Below are positions 32,159 through 40,551 of a DNA stretch of 64,000 nt, piece by piece. The notes under the pieces are model-generated. The model did no database searches and had not been told where the DNA came from. It worked only from the letters and a program-made list of their open reading frames with translations. The stretch is from Verrucomicrobiia bacterium (GTDB lineage Bacteria; Verrucomicrobiota; Verrucomicrobiia; Limisphaerales; UBA1100): NCBI GenBank assembly GCA_014239365.1, contig JAAZZB010000059.1, positions 1 through 64,000 of the forward strand, given 5' to 3'. A program made the translations under genes and the position numbers. How positions within the stretch are numbered: the first letter of the stretch is position 1; every line of letters starts with the position of its first letter.

Positions 32159-32212
32159 GGTAGGGCGGTTTCTCCGAAACCGCCTCGGCGCGCTCGGAGA
32201 GCACGCCCTACC
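32159..32212. repeat. GGTAGGGC...GCGCTCGGAGAGCACG palindromic element, copy 1
   Basis: A 54-bp element starts GGTAGGG and ends CGCCCTACC, with an inner GGCGGTTTCTCCGAAACCGCC hairpin-like part and GCGCTCGGAGAGC. A second copy is at 49266-49319, with the same right half and a compensating change in the left hairpin. Confidence 0.8.
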
Positions 32213-32235
32213 ATTGTTGTTTTGATGATTGCATA

Positions 32236-33135
32236 ATGAGCCCTAAAGGAATCCAATTCTACAATCGTTACACTCGCGAAGTGGAAACGGAAGTGGTCTA
32301 CGGCGAAAAATGGCTGCGCTGGATTTTATTCAATCCCTTCGGCCAAATCGCGCTGCACGCGGTGGCCAAGCGCGCGTGGTTCTCGCGGTGGTACGGCTGG
32401 CGAATGAGTTGCGCGGGCAGTGCTTCGCGTGTGAAACCGTTTATCGAACGATACAACATCGCTGAGAGTGAATACGTTAAGGCCGCGGATGAGTTCACTT
32501 CGTTCAACGATTTTTTTTATCGCAAGCTCAAGCCAGAGGCGCGTCCGGTGGATGCGGCGGAGGGATCGGTGGTGTTCCCTGCTGATGGTCGCCATCTGGG
32601 CTTCGCAAAAGCCTCGGCGGTGGAGGGGGTGTTTGTAAAAGGGCAGCGGTTTGATTTAGGCAAATTATTGGGAGACAAAAAACTGGCCGACCAATTTGCC
32701 GATGGGGCGGCGGTGTTTTCGCGGTTGTGTCCGGTGGATTATCATCGTTTTCATTTTCCAGTTGCCGGCGTGCCGGGCGAGGCGCGGTTGATTAATGGCC
32801 TGTTGCAATCGGTGAATCCCCTCGCGCTGCGTGATCGGCTTTCGATTCTTTGGGAGAACAAACGATTCATCACCGAAATCGAATCTGAAAAATTCGGCAA
32901 AGTGTTGGTGCTGGAAATTGGCGCGACCAATGTCGGCAGCGTTAATCATACCTTTGTGCCCACGCGCCCTGTCGCGAAGGGGGAGGAGAAAGGTTGCTTC
33001 GCCTTTGGCGGTTCGGCGACGCTAACGATGTTCGAGCCGGGTCGGGTTAGGTTGGATGAAGATTTGCTCGAGCAATCAGCGCAACAACGTGAGTTGTACG
33101 CGAAAGTGGGGGATCGGATGGGGAGGGTGGAATGA
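32236..33135 (+). CDS. psd: Phosphatidylserine decarboxylase
   Basis: The 299-residue proenzyme makes phosphatidylethanolamine at the membrane. The family triad is visible: Asp in VFPADGR, His in PVDYHRFHFP and the self-cleavage Ser in FAFGGSATLTMF near residue 260. The cleavage motif is GGSA instead of the common LGST or GGST. VLEIGATNVGSV and FNDFFYRKLKPEARP are also typical. The TGA stop codon is the first triplet of a repeat-rich intergenic region. Confidence 0.93.
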   Translation: MSPKGIQFYNRYTREVETEVVYGEKWLRWILFNPFGQIALHAVAKRAWFSRWYGWRMSCAGSASRVKPFIERYNIAESEYVKAADEFTSFNDFFYRKLKPEARPVDAAEGSVVFPADGRHLGFAKASAVEGVFVKGQRFDLGKLLGDKKLADQFADGAAVFSRLCPVDYHRFHFPVAGVPGEARLINGLLQSVNPLALRDRLSILWENKRFITEIESEKFGKVLVLEIGATNVGSVNHTFVPTRPVAKGEEKGCFAFGGSATLTMFEPGRVRLDEDLLEQSAQQRELYAKVGDRMGRVE

Positions 33136-33245
33136 CCAATGAGCAGGGCCCAATACCCAAGGAATAATTAAATCCAAAAACCCAAAACTGGATTGTGGGA
33201 TTGGGATTTGTGAGTTCCTTGGGATGTGGTTATTGTGCCTTGGTA
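33132..33245. repeat. AATGACCAATGA / AAATCC / CCTTGG repeat region
   Basis: The gap between psd and the convergent mtnP holds AATGACCAATGA, CCCAAGGAA (33156-33164) and its reverse complement TTCCTTGGG (33215-33223), and between them AAATCCAAAAACCC and GGGATTGGGATTTG words. It is an imperfect palindrome built from the AAATCC-type units. Confidence 0.6.
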
Positions 33246-33248
33246 ATT

Positions 33249-34121
33249 TCAAAGATATTTTCCCAAAATCGGCTTCAAGTCTTTCACCGTCTTCGCAGGC
33301 CACACTTTCCGGTCGGTCATAATTGCATTTTCTAAGGCGCTATGGCAGGGCCAGTTTGCAGGAACCTTAGGGATATTTGGAATCACATCGGCCAATACGG
33401 CTTTGGCGGTGGCGGCGTTGCGGGTGAGGTTTTCGATGACCATTTCGACGGTGACGTGGGCTTCATCGGTTTTCCAGCAATCGTAATCGGTGATCATCGC
33501 CATCGTCGCGTAGGCGATTTCTGCTTCGCGCGCGCATTTAGCTTCGCCAAGATTGGTCATGCCGATGACGTCGTATTTGAGTTTGTGATTGGTGAGCGAC
33601 TCCGCGCGTGTGCTGAAGGCGGGGCCCTCCATATTCACGTACGTGCCGCCGTTGTGGACGCGGGCTTTTTTCTGTTTGGCACTTTTAAGGAGAAGCTGGC
33701 GTAGTTCTTCGCAAATAGGATCGGCAAAGGCAACGTGGCCGGCAATGCCGTTTCCAAAAAAAGTGTGGTTGGCGGATTGCTTGGTGCGATCGAGAAATTG
33801 ATTGATCAGCACGATGTCGCACGGGCGATATTTTTTTTGTAAGGACCCCACGGCGCTGACGCTGATGACCCAATGGACGCCGAGTTTTTTCATCGCCCAA
33901 AGATTGGCGCGGTGGTTTAGCTCGCTGGGCAAAATGCGATGGCCGCGGCCGTGCCGGGGGAGGAAGGCCACCTCGCGTCCGGCGAGTTTACCGGTGAGGA
34001 ATTGGTCGGACGGCGCGCCGAAGGGGGTTTTTACGGTCACCCATTTCTTGCCGCGAAAGCCTTCGATATCGTAGAGGCCACTGCCGCCGATGATGCCGAT
34101 GCGATGAATTTTTTTGGTCAT
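33249..34121 (-). CDS. mtnP: S-methyl-5'-thioadenosine phosphorylase
   Basis: The 290-residue enzyme cleaves methylthioadenosine with phosphate in methionine salvage. GIIGGSGLYDIEGF is at the N-terminus, FLPRHGRGHRILPSELNHRAN near residue 56 and the substrate motif YVNMEGPAFSTRAES near 170, then VIGMTNLGEAKCAREAEI. ATG at 34121 begins the conserved part. It is divergent from glgC with 125 bases between starts. Confidence 0.93.
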   Translation of the reverse strand: MTKKIHRIGIIGGSGLYDIEGFRGKKWVTVKTPFGAPSDQFLTGKLAGREVAFLPRHGRGHRILPSELNHRANLWAMKKLGVHWVISVSAVGSLQKKYRPCDIVLINQFLDRTKQSANHTFFGNGIAGHVAFADPICEELRQLLLKSAKQKKARVHNGGTYVNMEGPAFSTRAESLTNHKLKYDVIGMTNLGEAKCAREAEIAYATMAMITDYDCWKTDEAHVTVEMVIENLTRNAATAKAVLADVIPNIPKVPANWPCHSALENAIMTDRKVWPAKTVKDLKPILGKYL

Positions 34122-34246
34122 TGTCTTTTTTATCGCGTTGCGTCCGTGATTGCTGCAAGGTGGGGCCATCCCAACGATGCAACCCGTGCGGGCGGTGCGC
34201 CGGGCCCAATGTGGGCGGTGGACGCTCTGCGGGCAAGCAGTGTTTT

Positions 34247-35554
34247 ATGGCTGAACTGCAACACAAACCTTTTGATCCTGATAACGTCCTTTCTGTGGTG
34301 ATGGGCGGCGGGCGCGGTACGCGGCTTTTCCCACTGACGCGCGAGCGCGCCAAGCCGGCGGTTCCGCTCGCGGGCAAGTATCGGCTGGTCGATGTCCCGA
34401 TTTCCAATTGCATTAATTCCGGGCTCAAGCGGGTTTATTTACTGACGCAGTTTAACTCCGCTTCGCTGCACCGGCATATTTCACAGTCCTACAAGTTTGA
34501 TCATTTCACGCACGGGTTCGTGGAAATTTTGGCGGCGGAGCAGACGCTTTCCGATTCCTCATGGTTCCAGGGCACGGCCGATGCGGTGCGGAAGCATATG
34601 ACTCATTTTCTTAATCATCGCTTTGATCACATTCTTATTTTAAGCGGTGACCAGTTGTACAATATGGATTTTCGGAAGGCGTTTAACGAACACATAGCCA
34701 ACGACGCTGAGTTGACGGTGGCGACCATTCCGGTTAACCGCGAAGCGGCCAGTGGGTTTGGCATTATGCAGATTGATGAGGAGCATCGCATTCGGGAGTT
34801 TGTCGAAAAGCCGAAGGAGTCGGCGGTCATTGATTCCCTGAAGTTGCCTGACGACACTCGGCAGGAGCTCGGCATCAAAGCCAATGACGATCAGTTTCTG
34901 GCTTCGATGGGCATTTATATTTTTAACCGCGACGTGCTCGTGGATTTATTGGAGAGCGATCAGGCGGATTTCGGGAAGCATATTATTCCTGAAGCCATCA
35001 AAACCCGTCGCTCCTTTTCGTATGTTTATCAAGGCTACTGGGAAGACGTGGGTACGATTAAAACATTTTTTGATGCCAACCTCGATGCGGCCAGTGAACT
35101 GCCTAAGTTTAATTTCTTTGATATGTCCGCGCCGATTTTTACGCGTCCGCGCTTTTTGCCCGCCAGCAAAATTAACAGCGCGGCGATTGATCACGCGGTG
35201 CTGAGCGATGGCTGCATTATCAATCGCGCGCAAATTAGCCACAGCATCGTGGGCGTGCGCAGTATTGTGGGCAACGGCACCAAACTCCATCGGGTGGTAA
35301 TGATGGGGGCGGATTTTTACGAGACTGACTATTCCATCAACGAACATTTTTCACAAAATATCCCCGCCATCGGCATAGGCAGCAACACGCGCATTGAGAA
35401 TGCCATCATCGATAAAAATGCGCGCATTGGCGACAACTGTATTATTTCACCCGAGGGGCACGAGGAAAATGAGGATGGCGATGGCTTTGTGGTGCGAGAT
35501 GGAATAATCATCATTCAAAAAAACGCCATCGTGCCACACGACTCAGTCCTTTGA
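34247..35554 (+). CDS. glgC: Glucose-1-phosphate adenylyltransferase
   Basis: The 435-residue enzyme makes ADP-glucose for glycogen. VVMGGGRGTRLFPLT and AKPAVPLAGKYRLVDVPISN form the nucleotide- and activator-binding start, ILILSGDQLYNMD is the catalytic core near 126, VEKPKE follows, then GYWEDVGTIKTFFDANL. The C-terminal third is a left-handed beta helix. An open frame reaches back to 34121, but homology begins after ATG 34247. No other glycogen gene is nearby. Confidence 0.93.
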   Translation: MAELQHKPFDPDNVLSVVMGGGRGTRLFPLTRERAKPAVPLAGKYRLVDVPISNCINSGLKRVYLLTQFNSASLHRHISQSYKFDHFTHGFVEILAAEQTLSDSSWFQGTADAVRKHMTHFLNHRFDHILILSGDQLYNMDFRKAFNEHIANDAELTVATIPVNREAASGFGIMQIDEEHRIREFVEKPKESAVIDSLKLPDDTRQELGIKANDDQFLASMGIYIFNRDVLVDLLESDQADFGKHIIPEAIKTRRSFSYVYQGYWEDVGTIKTFFDANLDAASELPKFNFFDMSAPIFTRPRFLPASKINSAAIDHAVLSDGCIINRAQISHSIVGVRSIVGNGTKLHRVVMMGADFYETDYSINEHFSQNIPAIGIGSNTRIENAIIDKNARIGDNCIISPEGHEENEDGDGFVVRDGIIIIQKNAIVPHDSVL

Positions 35555-35581
35555 ATTTTGATGAGGGGCGAGGGGGCGAGG

Positions 35582-36199
35582 CTAGTTGCCGTTGCCGTGA
35601 TATTGATGATGTTCTTCGGCGCGGCGTTTGCCTTCCGCCACCATCTCGGCTGGCAGCAGCAGTGCCAACTCATCGCGTGTCTCAACGTATTTCACATTGC
35701 TTTCGGTGGGACTCTCGGCGGCACTCTCAGCGGCGAGGTGCAGCCATTTGAATGCCTCAATGCGATCGCGCGGAATGCCGCTGCCTTCTTTCAGTGCCAG
35801 ACCCAATAAATATTGTCCGTCGGGATGATTGCTCATTGCGGATTTTTGATACCACTTGACGGCCTCAATGTAGTTTTGCGGAACCCCGTAGCCATTTTGG
35901 AACATTGCACCCAATGAAAATTGCGCTGTCGCATTGCCACCTTCGGCCAATTCGCGGAAGAGCAGGGCGGCTCGCTCGTAATCAATGGGCGTGCCGTTGC
36001 CGGAAAAATGATCGTAAGCCTGCCCCAACTTGTCGTCGGGATCCGCGCGCAAGGCCTGGGCTTCGGCGGCTTGGGCCTTCGCCTTTGCTTCTGCTTTGAT
36101 TTGCGCCTTGGACTTTCCGCAGCCGGTTCCGGCCAAAACCAAAATCAACGACAAAGCCAAAAGGGCAAAGATCAAGCGCTCTGTTTGTTTCTCTCGCAT
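35582..36199 (-). CDS. Sel1-repeat lipoprotein
   Basis: The 205-residue protein has a lipoprotein signal (LILVLAGTGC, lipidated Cys at residue 27) and an Ala/Lys-rich stretch. At least three Sel1-like repeats follow, for example FSLGAMFQNGYGVPQNYIEA and YLLGLALKEGSGIPRDRIEA. Sel1 repeats are alpha-solenoids that mediate protein contacts, here in the periplasm. AAGGAGGG precedes the ATG and a consensus-like promoter lies 28 bases further up. It precedes a Sel1-protease gene 101 bases upstream on the same strand. Confidence 0.82.
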   Translation of the reverse strand: MREKQTERLIFALLALSLILVLAGTGCGKSKAQIKAEAKAKAQAAEAQALRADPDDKLGQAYDHFSGNGTPIDYERAALLFRELAEGGNATAQFSLGAMFQNGYGVPQNYIEAVKWYQKSAMSNHPDGQYLLGLALKEGSGIPRDRIEAFKWLHLAAESAAESPTESNVKYVETRDELALLLPAEMVAEGKRRAEEHHQYHGNGN

Positions 36200-36226
36200 T
36201 AGACCCTCCTTGGAAAGGGTTCGGAG

Positions 36227-36254
36227 AACCTACTGGAATTCAGGGATTTGTCAA
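36227..36254 (-). promoter_or_regulatory. Sigma70-type promoter of the Sel1 lipoprotein gene
   Basis: On the minus strand TTGACA (36249-36254), 16 bases and TAGGTT (36227-36232) precede a leader with the ribosome-binding site AAGGAGGG at 36204-36211. It is the best -35 match seen in the window. Confidence 0.55.
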
Positions 36255-36300
36255 GCTTCAGTTGTTTGACTTATCCGCAGGATTCATTGAACCGCAGAAT

Positions 36301-37770
36301 TTATTGTACCAAAATTTGTGTCGTGGCTGCTTCGGCGGCGGTGTGAGCCTCTTTTGTGTCTGCCGTGTGCCGGGGCATTTCCCTGCGGATGGCCGGAAAG
36401 GCGCGCAGAAAAGTATGGATACGATCAGCCTTGAGCGCGGTGTTGAAGGCGTGCGGAAGGCTGCCGGTGGCTTGATAGGCTTTGAGTTCATCGAGTTGAA
36501 AAATCAACATACCCACGGCCAACCCCGTGGAATCGAACAACGGCGCGCCGGAATGGTTGGGTTGCACGTTGAGGTTGGCCTGCAGATGGCGGGGGTCGAG
36601 TGTTCGGCCCGTTAGTTTGCGAATGAAGCCGTGCGAATATTTTGGGCCGGAATTTTTTTCGGCGCGCGCAGGGAGGCCAAGGGTGAACACCGGAAGCCCA
36701 AGGTGAAGCTGGCGTTTGGTTGTGAAGGCCAGCGCGTGGGTCTTCGCCTCAATCTTCAGCAAGGCAAGGTCATTCACCGGGTCGGCCTTGAGCACGCGGG
36801 CCAAGTGGCGGCGACCGTTCAGGAGCACCTCGATGCTTTCGGCCCGCGCAACGAGATGATGCGCCGTGATGAGGTGGCCCTGATTCGTGATAAAAAATCC
36901 GGAGCCGATGGCCCCTTTGTTTGGGCGCGCCGCGTGGGCTAAAAAAGTGGAGACTTGTTTGTCGACTGTCTTGTGTTGCTCGGTGGAGAGCTTGGAGTTC
37001 ACCGTGTCCAGATGCGCGCGTGCGGCGGCGTGGCCTTGGTTGGCGGCGAGCCGAAGCCACTTGGCGGCTTCCGTGGGGTTCGGCGCAGTCAAGGTGCCGA
37101 AGTGCAGTGTGGCCCCAAGCAGGAATTGCGCGCGCACATCGCCTTGATCGGCAGCGGCGCGGTAAAGCTGCAACGCGCGCGCGGCATCTTTGGCCACGCC
37201 ACGGCCGGCGGCAAACATTAGGGCAAGATTACATTGGGCGGCGGCGAGGTTCATGCGGGCAGCGTTGCCATACCACTTGGCGGCCTCGGTGAGATTGGCG
37301 GGTACGCCTTGGCCGTGTTCGTGCGAGGCACCCAGATTATTCATTGCGGCGGCGTGGCCTTGGGCGGAGGCTTGGAGGTAATATTTATTTGCCTTTATAT
37401 AATCCTTGGCCTGCGCGTGGAAGTTCCCCAGCGTGTACAGGGCGATGGCGTCTTTATTATCCGCAGCGCGCGTGAGCCAGCGCACGGCGAGGTCGTGATT
37501 TTTGGGCACGCCGCGTCCCTTGAGCAGGCAAATGCCGATTTGGCCCTGCGCGCGCGCGTGGCCGGCCGTGGCCGCCAGTTGAAACTGCCGCGCGGCTTCG
37601 GGGTAATTGGGTTTCCCCCCCAAGCCGGTGTAGTGGTTCATCCCCAGATGAAAGTGATATTCACCCTCGCCACCATCGACGGAGGGCGACTTGGGCTTTG
37701 AAGGCTCCGCGCCGTGTAGTGCCAAGGCAAGGCACAACAGTGCTGGGAAAAATATTTGTGGGCGCATCAT
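36301..37770 (-). CDS. Secreted Sel1-repeat protein fused to a trypsin-like serine protease
   Basis: The protein of about 489 residues has a signal peptide (RPQIFFPALLCLALALHGA) and then about six Sel1-like repeats at 40-260, such as GQIGICLLKGRGVPKNHDLA. A DegP/HtrA-like protease domain follows at about 280-440. Catalytic residues are plausible: His in GHLITAHHLVAR, Asp in NDLALLKI and Ser in NHSGAPLFDS. The Ser motif is HSGAP, where GNSGGP is usual. No PDZ domain follows. GGAGGA lies right before ATG 37770, so ATG 37767 may be the true start. Confidence 0.8.
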   Translation of the reverse strand: MMRPQIFFPALLCLALALHGAEPSKPKSPSVDGGEGEYHFHLGMNHYTGLGGKPNYPEAARQFQLAATAGHARAQGQIGICLLKGRGVPKNHDLAVRWLTRAADNKDAIALYTLGNFHAQAKDYIKANKYYLQASAQGHAAAMNNLGASHEHGQGVPANLTEAAKWYGNAARMNLAAAQCNLALMFAAGRGVAKDAARALQLYRAAADQGDVRAQFLLGATLHFGTLTAPNPTEAAKWLRLAANQGHAAARAHLDTVNSKLSTEQHKTVDKQVSTFLAHAARPNKGAIGSGFFITNQGHLITAHHLVARAESIEVLLNGRRHLARVLKADPVNDLALLKIEAKTHALAFTTKRQLHLGLPVFTLGLPARAEKNSGPKYSHGFIRKLTGRTLDPRHLQANLNVQPNHSGAPLFDSTGLAVGMLIFQLDELKAYQATGSLPHAFNTALKADRIHTFLRAFPAIRREMPRHTADTKEAHTAAEAATTQILVQ

Positions 37771-37868
37771 TCCTCCGTACGATGGCTCGGCCATCAAAGA
37801 TGAAGGATGGTTTTTTGAATGAAGCCGCGCAAGCGGCAGTTATGCACAATGGGGCGAACGGAAGCGTG

Positions 37869-38207
37869 CTAATCGACACTCTTGACCGTGAGCGGCCCAT
37901 CGAACATTGTGAGGCTCACCACTTCCGTGCGTGCCACGTGAGGGCCGTGGGCTTCGCCTTTGGGCGCGTAAAATAATGTGCCCGTTGTGTAAACCGTTCC
38001 GCTCTCCTCCCACTCGCCGCTTAGCACGTAGGCCGTTTCGTTGGCGGCGGGATGAATGTGGGCGGGGACGGTGGTGCCGGCGTGGAATTTCCGCAGCACG
38101 GTGACTCTGCCGGTGGCTTCATCCTTGCGCAGGATTTTTAATTCTACGCCTTCGTATGGGCCGGTTTGCCAGTCGGTTTGCGATTCGTTGAGGGTGAACG
38201 GAAACAT
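37869..38207 (-). CDS. Cupin-domain protein (ChrR-like cupin)
   Basis: The 112-residue single-domain cupin has a metal-binding first motif (VPAHIHPAANETAYVLSGEW) with two His and a Glu. The second motif is weaker (GEAHGPH). It resembles the cupin half of ChrR-type anti-sigma factors but lacks any zinc-finger domain. It may bind a metal and a small ligand; function is unknown. It is divergent from miaE across a perfect inverted repeat. Confidence 0.78.
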   Translation of the reverse strand: MFPFTLNESQTDWQTGPYEGVELKILRKDEATGRVTVLRKFHAGTTVPAHIHPAANETAYVLSGEWEESGTVYTTGTLFYAPKGEAHGPHVARTEVVSLTMFDGPLTVKSVD

Positions 38208-38210
38208 TGG

Positions 38211-38287
38211 GGATTTACGATTTCAGATTGACGTTTGACGAATGCTTCTGCCTCAATCATAGGTCGTCAATCTGAAATCGTAAATCC
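38211..38287. repeat. Perfect 23-bp inverted repeat of the GATTTACGATTT family
   Basis: GGATTTACGATTTCAGATTG plus ACG at 38211-38233 is exactly reverse-complemented at 38265-38287, with a 31-base spacer. It occupies nearly the whole gap between the divergent cupin and miaE genes, so it must overlap their promoters or leaders. Confidence 0.9.
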
Positions 38288-38292
38288 AAAAC

Positions 38293-38865
38293 ATGCATCT
38301 CTGGCGTGAACCCATCCCCGACACTTGGCTACCCAAAGTGCTGGCCAATCTCGACGCGGTGTTACTTGATCACTGTCATCTCGAGCGCAAAGCGGCAGCC
38401 AGCGCGTTGAGCTTGATGAAATATCCTGAGCTGGCGACACGCGCCCGCGAGCTTAACGCCATCGCGCAGGAAGAATTGGAGCATTTCAATTTGCTGCTCA
38501 ATTTGCTGGAACAACGCGGCGTGCTTTTTGGTGTGCCGCATCCGAGCCCGTGGATTAGTGGCCTCATGCGGTTCATCCGCAAAGGGCGGCGCGAGCAAGT
38601 TATCGATCATCTGATCGCCGCTTCGTTTATCGAAGGCCGGAGTTGCGAAAAATTCCAAATCCTCGCTCAAGCTCTGCGCGACACGGAGCCTGCGCTTGCT
38701 GAATTTTATGCAAACCTCGTGGCCAGCGAAGGCGGCCACTACGCGGAATTTTGGCTCATGGCTTGCAAGATTGACAACGCGGAAGCGCATCAGCGGCTCG
38801 ATGCATTTTTAGATTTGGATGCGGAATTAATTGCGCAACCGCACGCATTGCCGTTGCTCCATTAA
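38293..38865 (+). CDS. miaE: tRNA-(2-methylthio-N6-isopentenyl-A37) hydroxylase, MiaE family
   Basis: The 190-residue ferritin-like protein has the di-iron ligands in LLDHCHLERKAAASAL, AIAQEELEHFNLL, AASFIEGRSCEKF and VASEGGHYAEFW, that is, Glu and ExxH pairs at the expected spacing. MiaE hydroxylates the isopentenyl group at A37 of tRNAs reading U-codons. It sits next to a tRNA-Leu gene on the other strand. The start codon lies 6 bases after the perfect inverted repeat. Confidence 0.9.
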   Translation: MHLWREPIPDTWLPKVLANLDAVLLDHCHLERKAAASALSLMKYPELATRARELNAIAQEELEHFNLLLNLLEQRGVLFGVPHPSPWISGLMRFIRKGRREQVIDHLIAASFIEGRSCEKFQILAQALRDTEPALAEFYANLVASEGGHYAEFWLMACKIDNAEAHQRLDAFLDLDAELIAQPHALPLLH

Positions 38866-38874
38866 AGAAATCAA

Positions 38875-38959
38875 TGGTGCGCGAGAGAGGACTCGAACCT
38901 CCACCCCCGAAAGGACTACCACCTCAAGGTAGCGCGTCTACCAATTCCGCCACTCGCGC
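38875..38959 (-). tRNA. tRNA-Leu(GAG)
   Basis: On the minus strand 38959-38875 forms a class II cloverleaf. The acceptor GCGCGAG pairs with CTCGCGC, the anticodon loop is TTGAGGT with anticodon GAG, a long variable arm is present and CCA is encoded at 38877-38875. Confidence 0.95.
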
Positions 38960-39024
38960 ACGGGGGCGGATATATTGCCTTTCGGCGGGGTGTTGGCAAG
39001 GCGAATCTGTGGGGCAGTGCAGGA

Positions 39025-39053
39025 TTGATTTGCGGGCGCGCTTGCCATAGTGT
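39025..39053 (+). promoter_or_regulatory. Candidate promoter of the TPR gene
   Basis: TTGATT (39025-39030), 17 bases and TAGTGT (39048-39053) lie 32 bases before the ATG at 39086. Confidence 0.45.
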
Positions 39054-39085
39054 GCCGGTACGGAAGGGTGTTTATTAAATAATTT

Positions 39086-40438
39086 ATGCCGGAAAGGGAT
39101 CATACAGCGGTGGGCGGGGAGGTGCGTCAGCTCTGGGAAAAGGGGTATGACTGCGTCGAGAAAAAGAATTTTGACTACGCCATGGAACTGCTGTGCATGG
39201 CGCTCGAACAGGATCCGTCGTTTTTCGAGTGCCGGATGGCGCTGCGTGCGGCGCAAATGAAAAAGCACGCGGACGCGGGGCGGTTGGCCAAAATGGCGGC
39301 GGTCGCGACGACGGCGCATCATCTGGCGCAGGCGAAATTGGCGTTATCCAAAAAAAATAATTATGGCGCGCTGGTGCACGCGGAGAAAATCTTGTGCGCG
39401 GATCCGGAAAACTCTACGGGGCATCGGGTGATTGTGGATGCGTCGAAAGCGCTGGATTATCCGCAAACATTAATCTCCTCTTTGCAACTGCTCAAACGGG
39501 TAAACCCAAAGGACAATAAGTTGACACAGGAATTGGCCGACGCATTGGAGATGCTTGGGGATTACGATCAGGCCGAGCAGGTGATGGCGCAATTGTCGCG
39601 GTTGAATCCGGATGATATTTATCTTCAACAGGCGTATCGAGACACGGCGGCGAAGGCGACGATTTATCGCGGTGGCTACGAAAAGGTGATGGAGAAAGAC
39701 GAAGAGGAGGCCGAGTCGGTTCCCAGCGATTACACTTCCGAGGATGTGCTGGAGGAGAAGATTTATTTCATGGAGGAGAAGCTGCAGGAGGAGCCGAACA
39801 ACCATAAATTAGCGGTGGACATCGCGCGGCTGTATGTGGAGCGGCAGGATTTTGAGCGAGCGTTTGAATATTTCGATTGGGTGCAGGAGAATAATACGGT
39901 GGGCGATTCGGCCATCGACAAGGCCATCGCAGAGGCGCACGAGGCGCAGTTTGAATCTGAGTTGCGACAGCTCAATCCCGATGACCCGCACGAGGGCGCT
40001 GAGCACGCACGGCTCATCGAGGAGCGCGATGCCTTTATGCTGGAGAATTGTCAGGAACGCGCCGACCGCTATCCCACGATGCTGGAGTTTCGTTTTGAGT
40101 TGGGCGAATGGCTCTTCCGCGCGGGCGATGTGAACGAGGCCATTCACGCTTTCCAACGCGCGCAAAACAGCCCGGGCCATCGATTGCGCTCGCTGAGTTA
40201 TCTGGGCCAATGTTTTCTGCAACGCGGCATGCACGATATGGCGGTGAGTATGTTCGAGAAAGGCTTGCAGGAAAAATCCGCGATGGATGATCAAAAGAAG
40301 GAAATGGTTTATCACCTCGGCTGCGTGTACGAAGAGATTGGGAAAATAGCCGAGGCGATGGAGCAATTCAAAAGCATCTACGAGGTGGATATCGGCTACC
40401 GCGACGTGGCAACCAAAGTTGAGAGCGGGTATATGTAA
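39086..40438 (+). CDS. Cytoplasmic tetratricopeptide-repeat protein
   Basis: The 450-residue protein has no signal peptide. TPR units are clear at residues 11-45 (GYDCVEKKNFDYAMELL), 137-170 (ADALEMLGDYDQAEQVM) and in the C-terminal third (ELGEWLFRAGDVNEAIHAF, LGQCFLQRGMHDMAVSMF, LGCVYEEIGKIAEAMEQF). The middle is acidic with EEKIYFMEEKLQEEPNN. It is probably a scaffold. The stop codon is followed at once by a TGTAGCCCGGG palindrome. Confidence 0.82.
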   Translation: MPERDHTAVGGEVRQLWEKGYDCVEKKNFDYAMELLCMALEQDPSFFECRMALRAAQMKKHADAGRLAKMAAVATTAHHLAQAKLALSKKNNYGALVHAEKILCADPENSTGHRVIVDASKALDYPQTLISSLQLLKRVNPKDNKLTQELADALEMLGDYDQAEQVMAQLSRLNPDDIYLQQAYRDTAAKATIYRGGYEKVMEKDEEEAESVPSDYTSEDVLEEKIYFMEEKLQEEPNNHKLAVDIARLYVERQDFERAFEYFDWVQENNTVGDSAIDKAIAEAHEAQFESELRQLNPDDPHEGAEHARLIEERDAFMLENCQERADRYPTMLEFRFELGEWLFRAGDVNEAIHAFQRAQNSPGHRLRSLSYLGQCFLQRGMHDMAVSMFEKGLQEKSAMDDQKKEMVYHLGCVYEEIGKIAEAMEQFKSIYEVDIGYRDVATKVESGYM

Positions 40439-40505
40439 TGTAGCCCGGGCCGTTGACGCGGGGCGAACAACCCAAAAACCACCCGAGCCACCGGCCCGGT
40501 CTACA
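40439..40505. repeat. TGTAGCCCGGG palindromic element, copy 2
   Basis: TGTAGCCCGGGCC at the left pairs with GGCCCGGTCTACA at the right across about 40 bases. It fills the start of the gap between the TPR gene and the next secreted-protein gene. Confidence 0.75.
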
Positions 40506-40513
40506 GGGTGCCG

Positions 40514-40542
40514 TTGACGCACGCGGCATTTTCAGTTAAGGA
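40514..40542 (+). promoter_or_regulatory. Candidate promoter close to the start codon
   Basis: TTGACG (40514-40519), 17 bases and TAAGGA (40537-40542) are followed after 9 bases by the ATG at 40552. TAAGGA could alternatively act as a Shine-Dalgarno sequence. Confidence 0.35.
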
Positions 40543-40551
40543 ACGGGGGTC

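Noticed and set aside
34121-34246. 42-residue extension of GlgC
   Set aside because: It is Cys/Gly-rich, unlike any GlgC N-terminus, and would leave no room for the promoters of the divergent mtnP and glgC genes.
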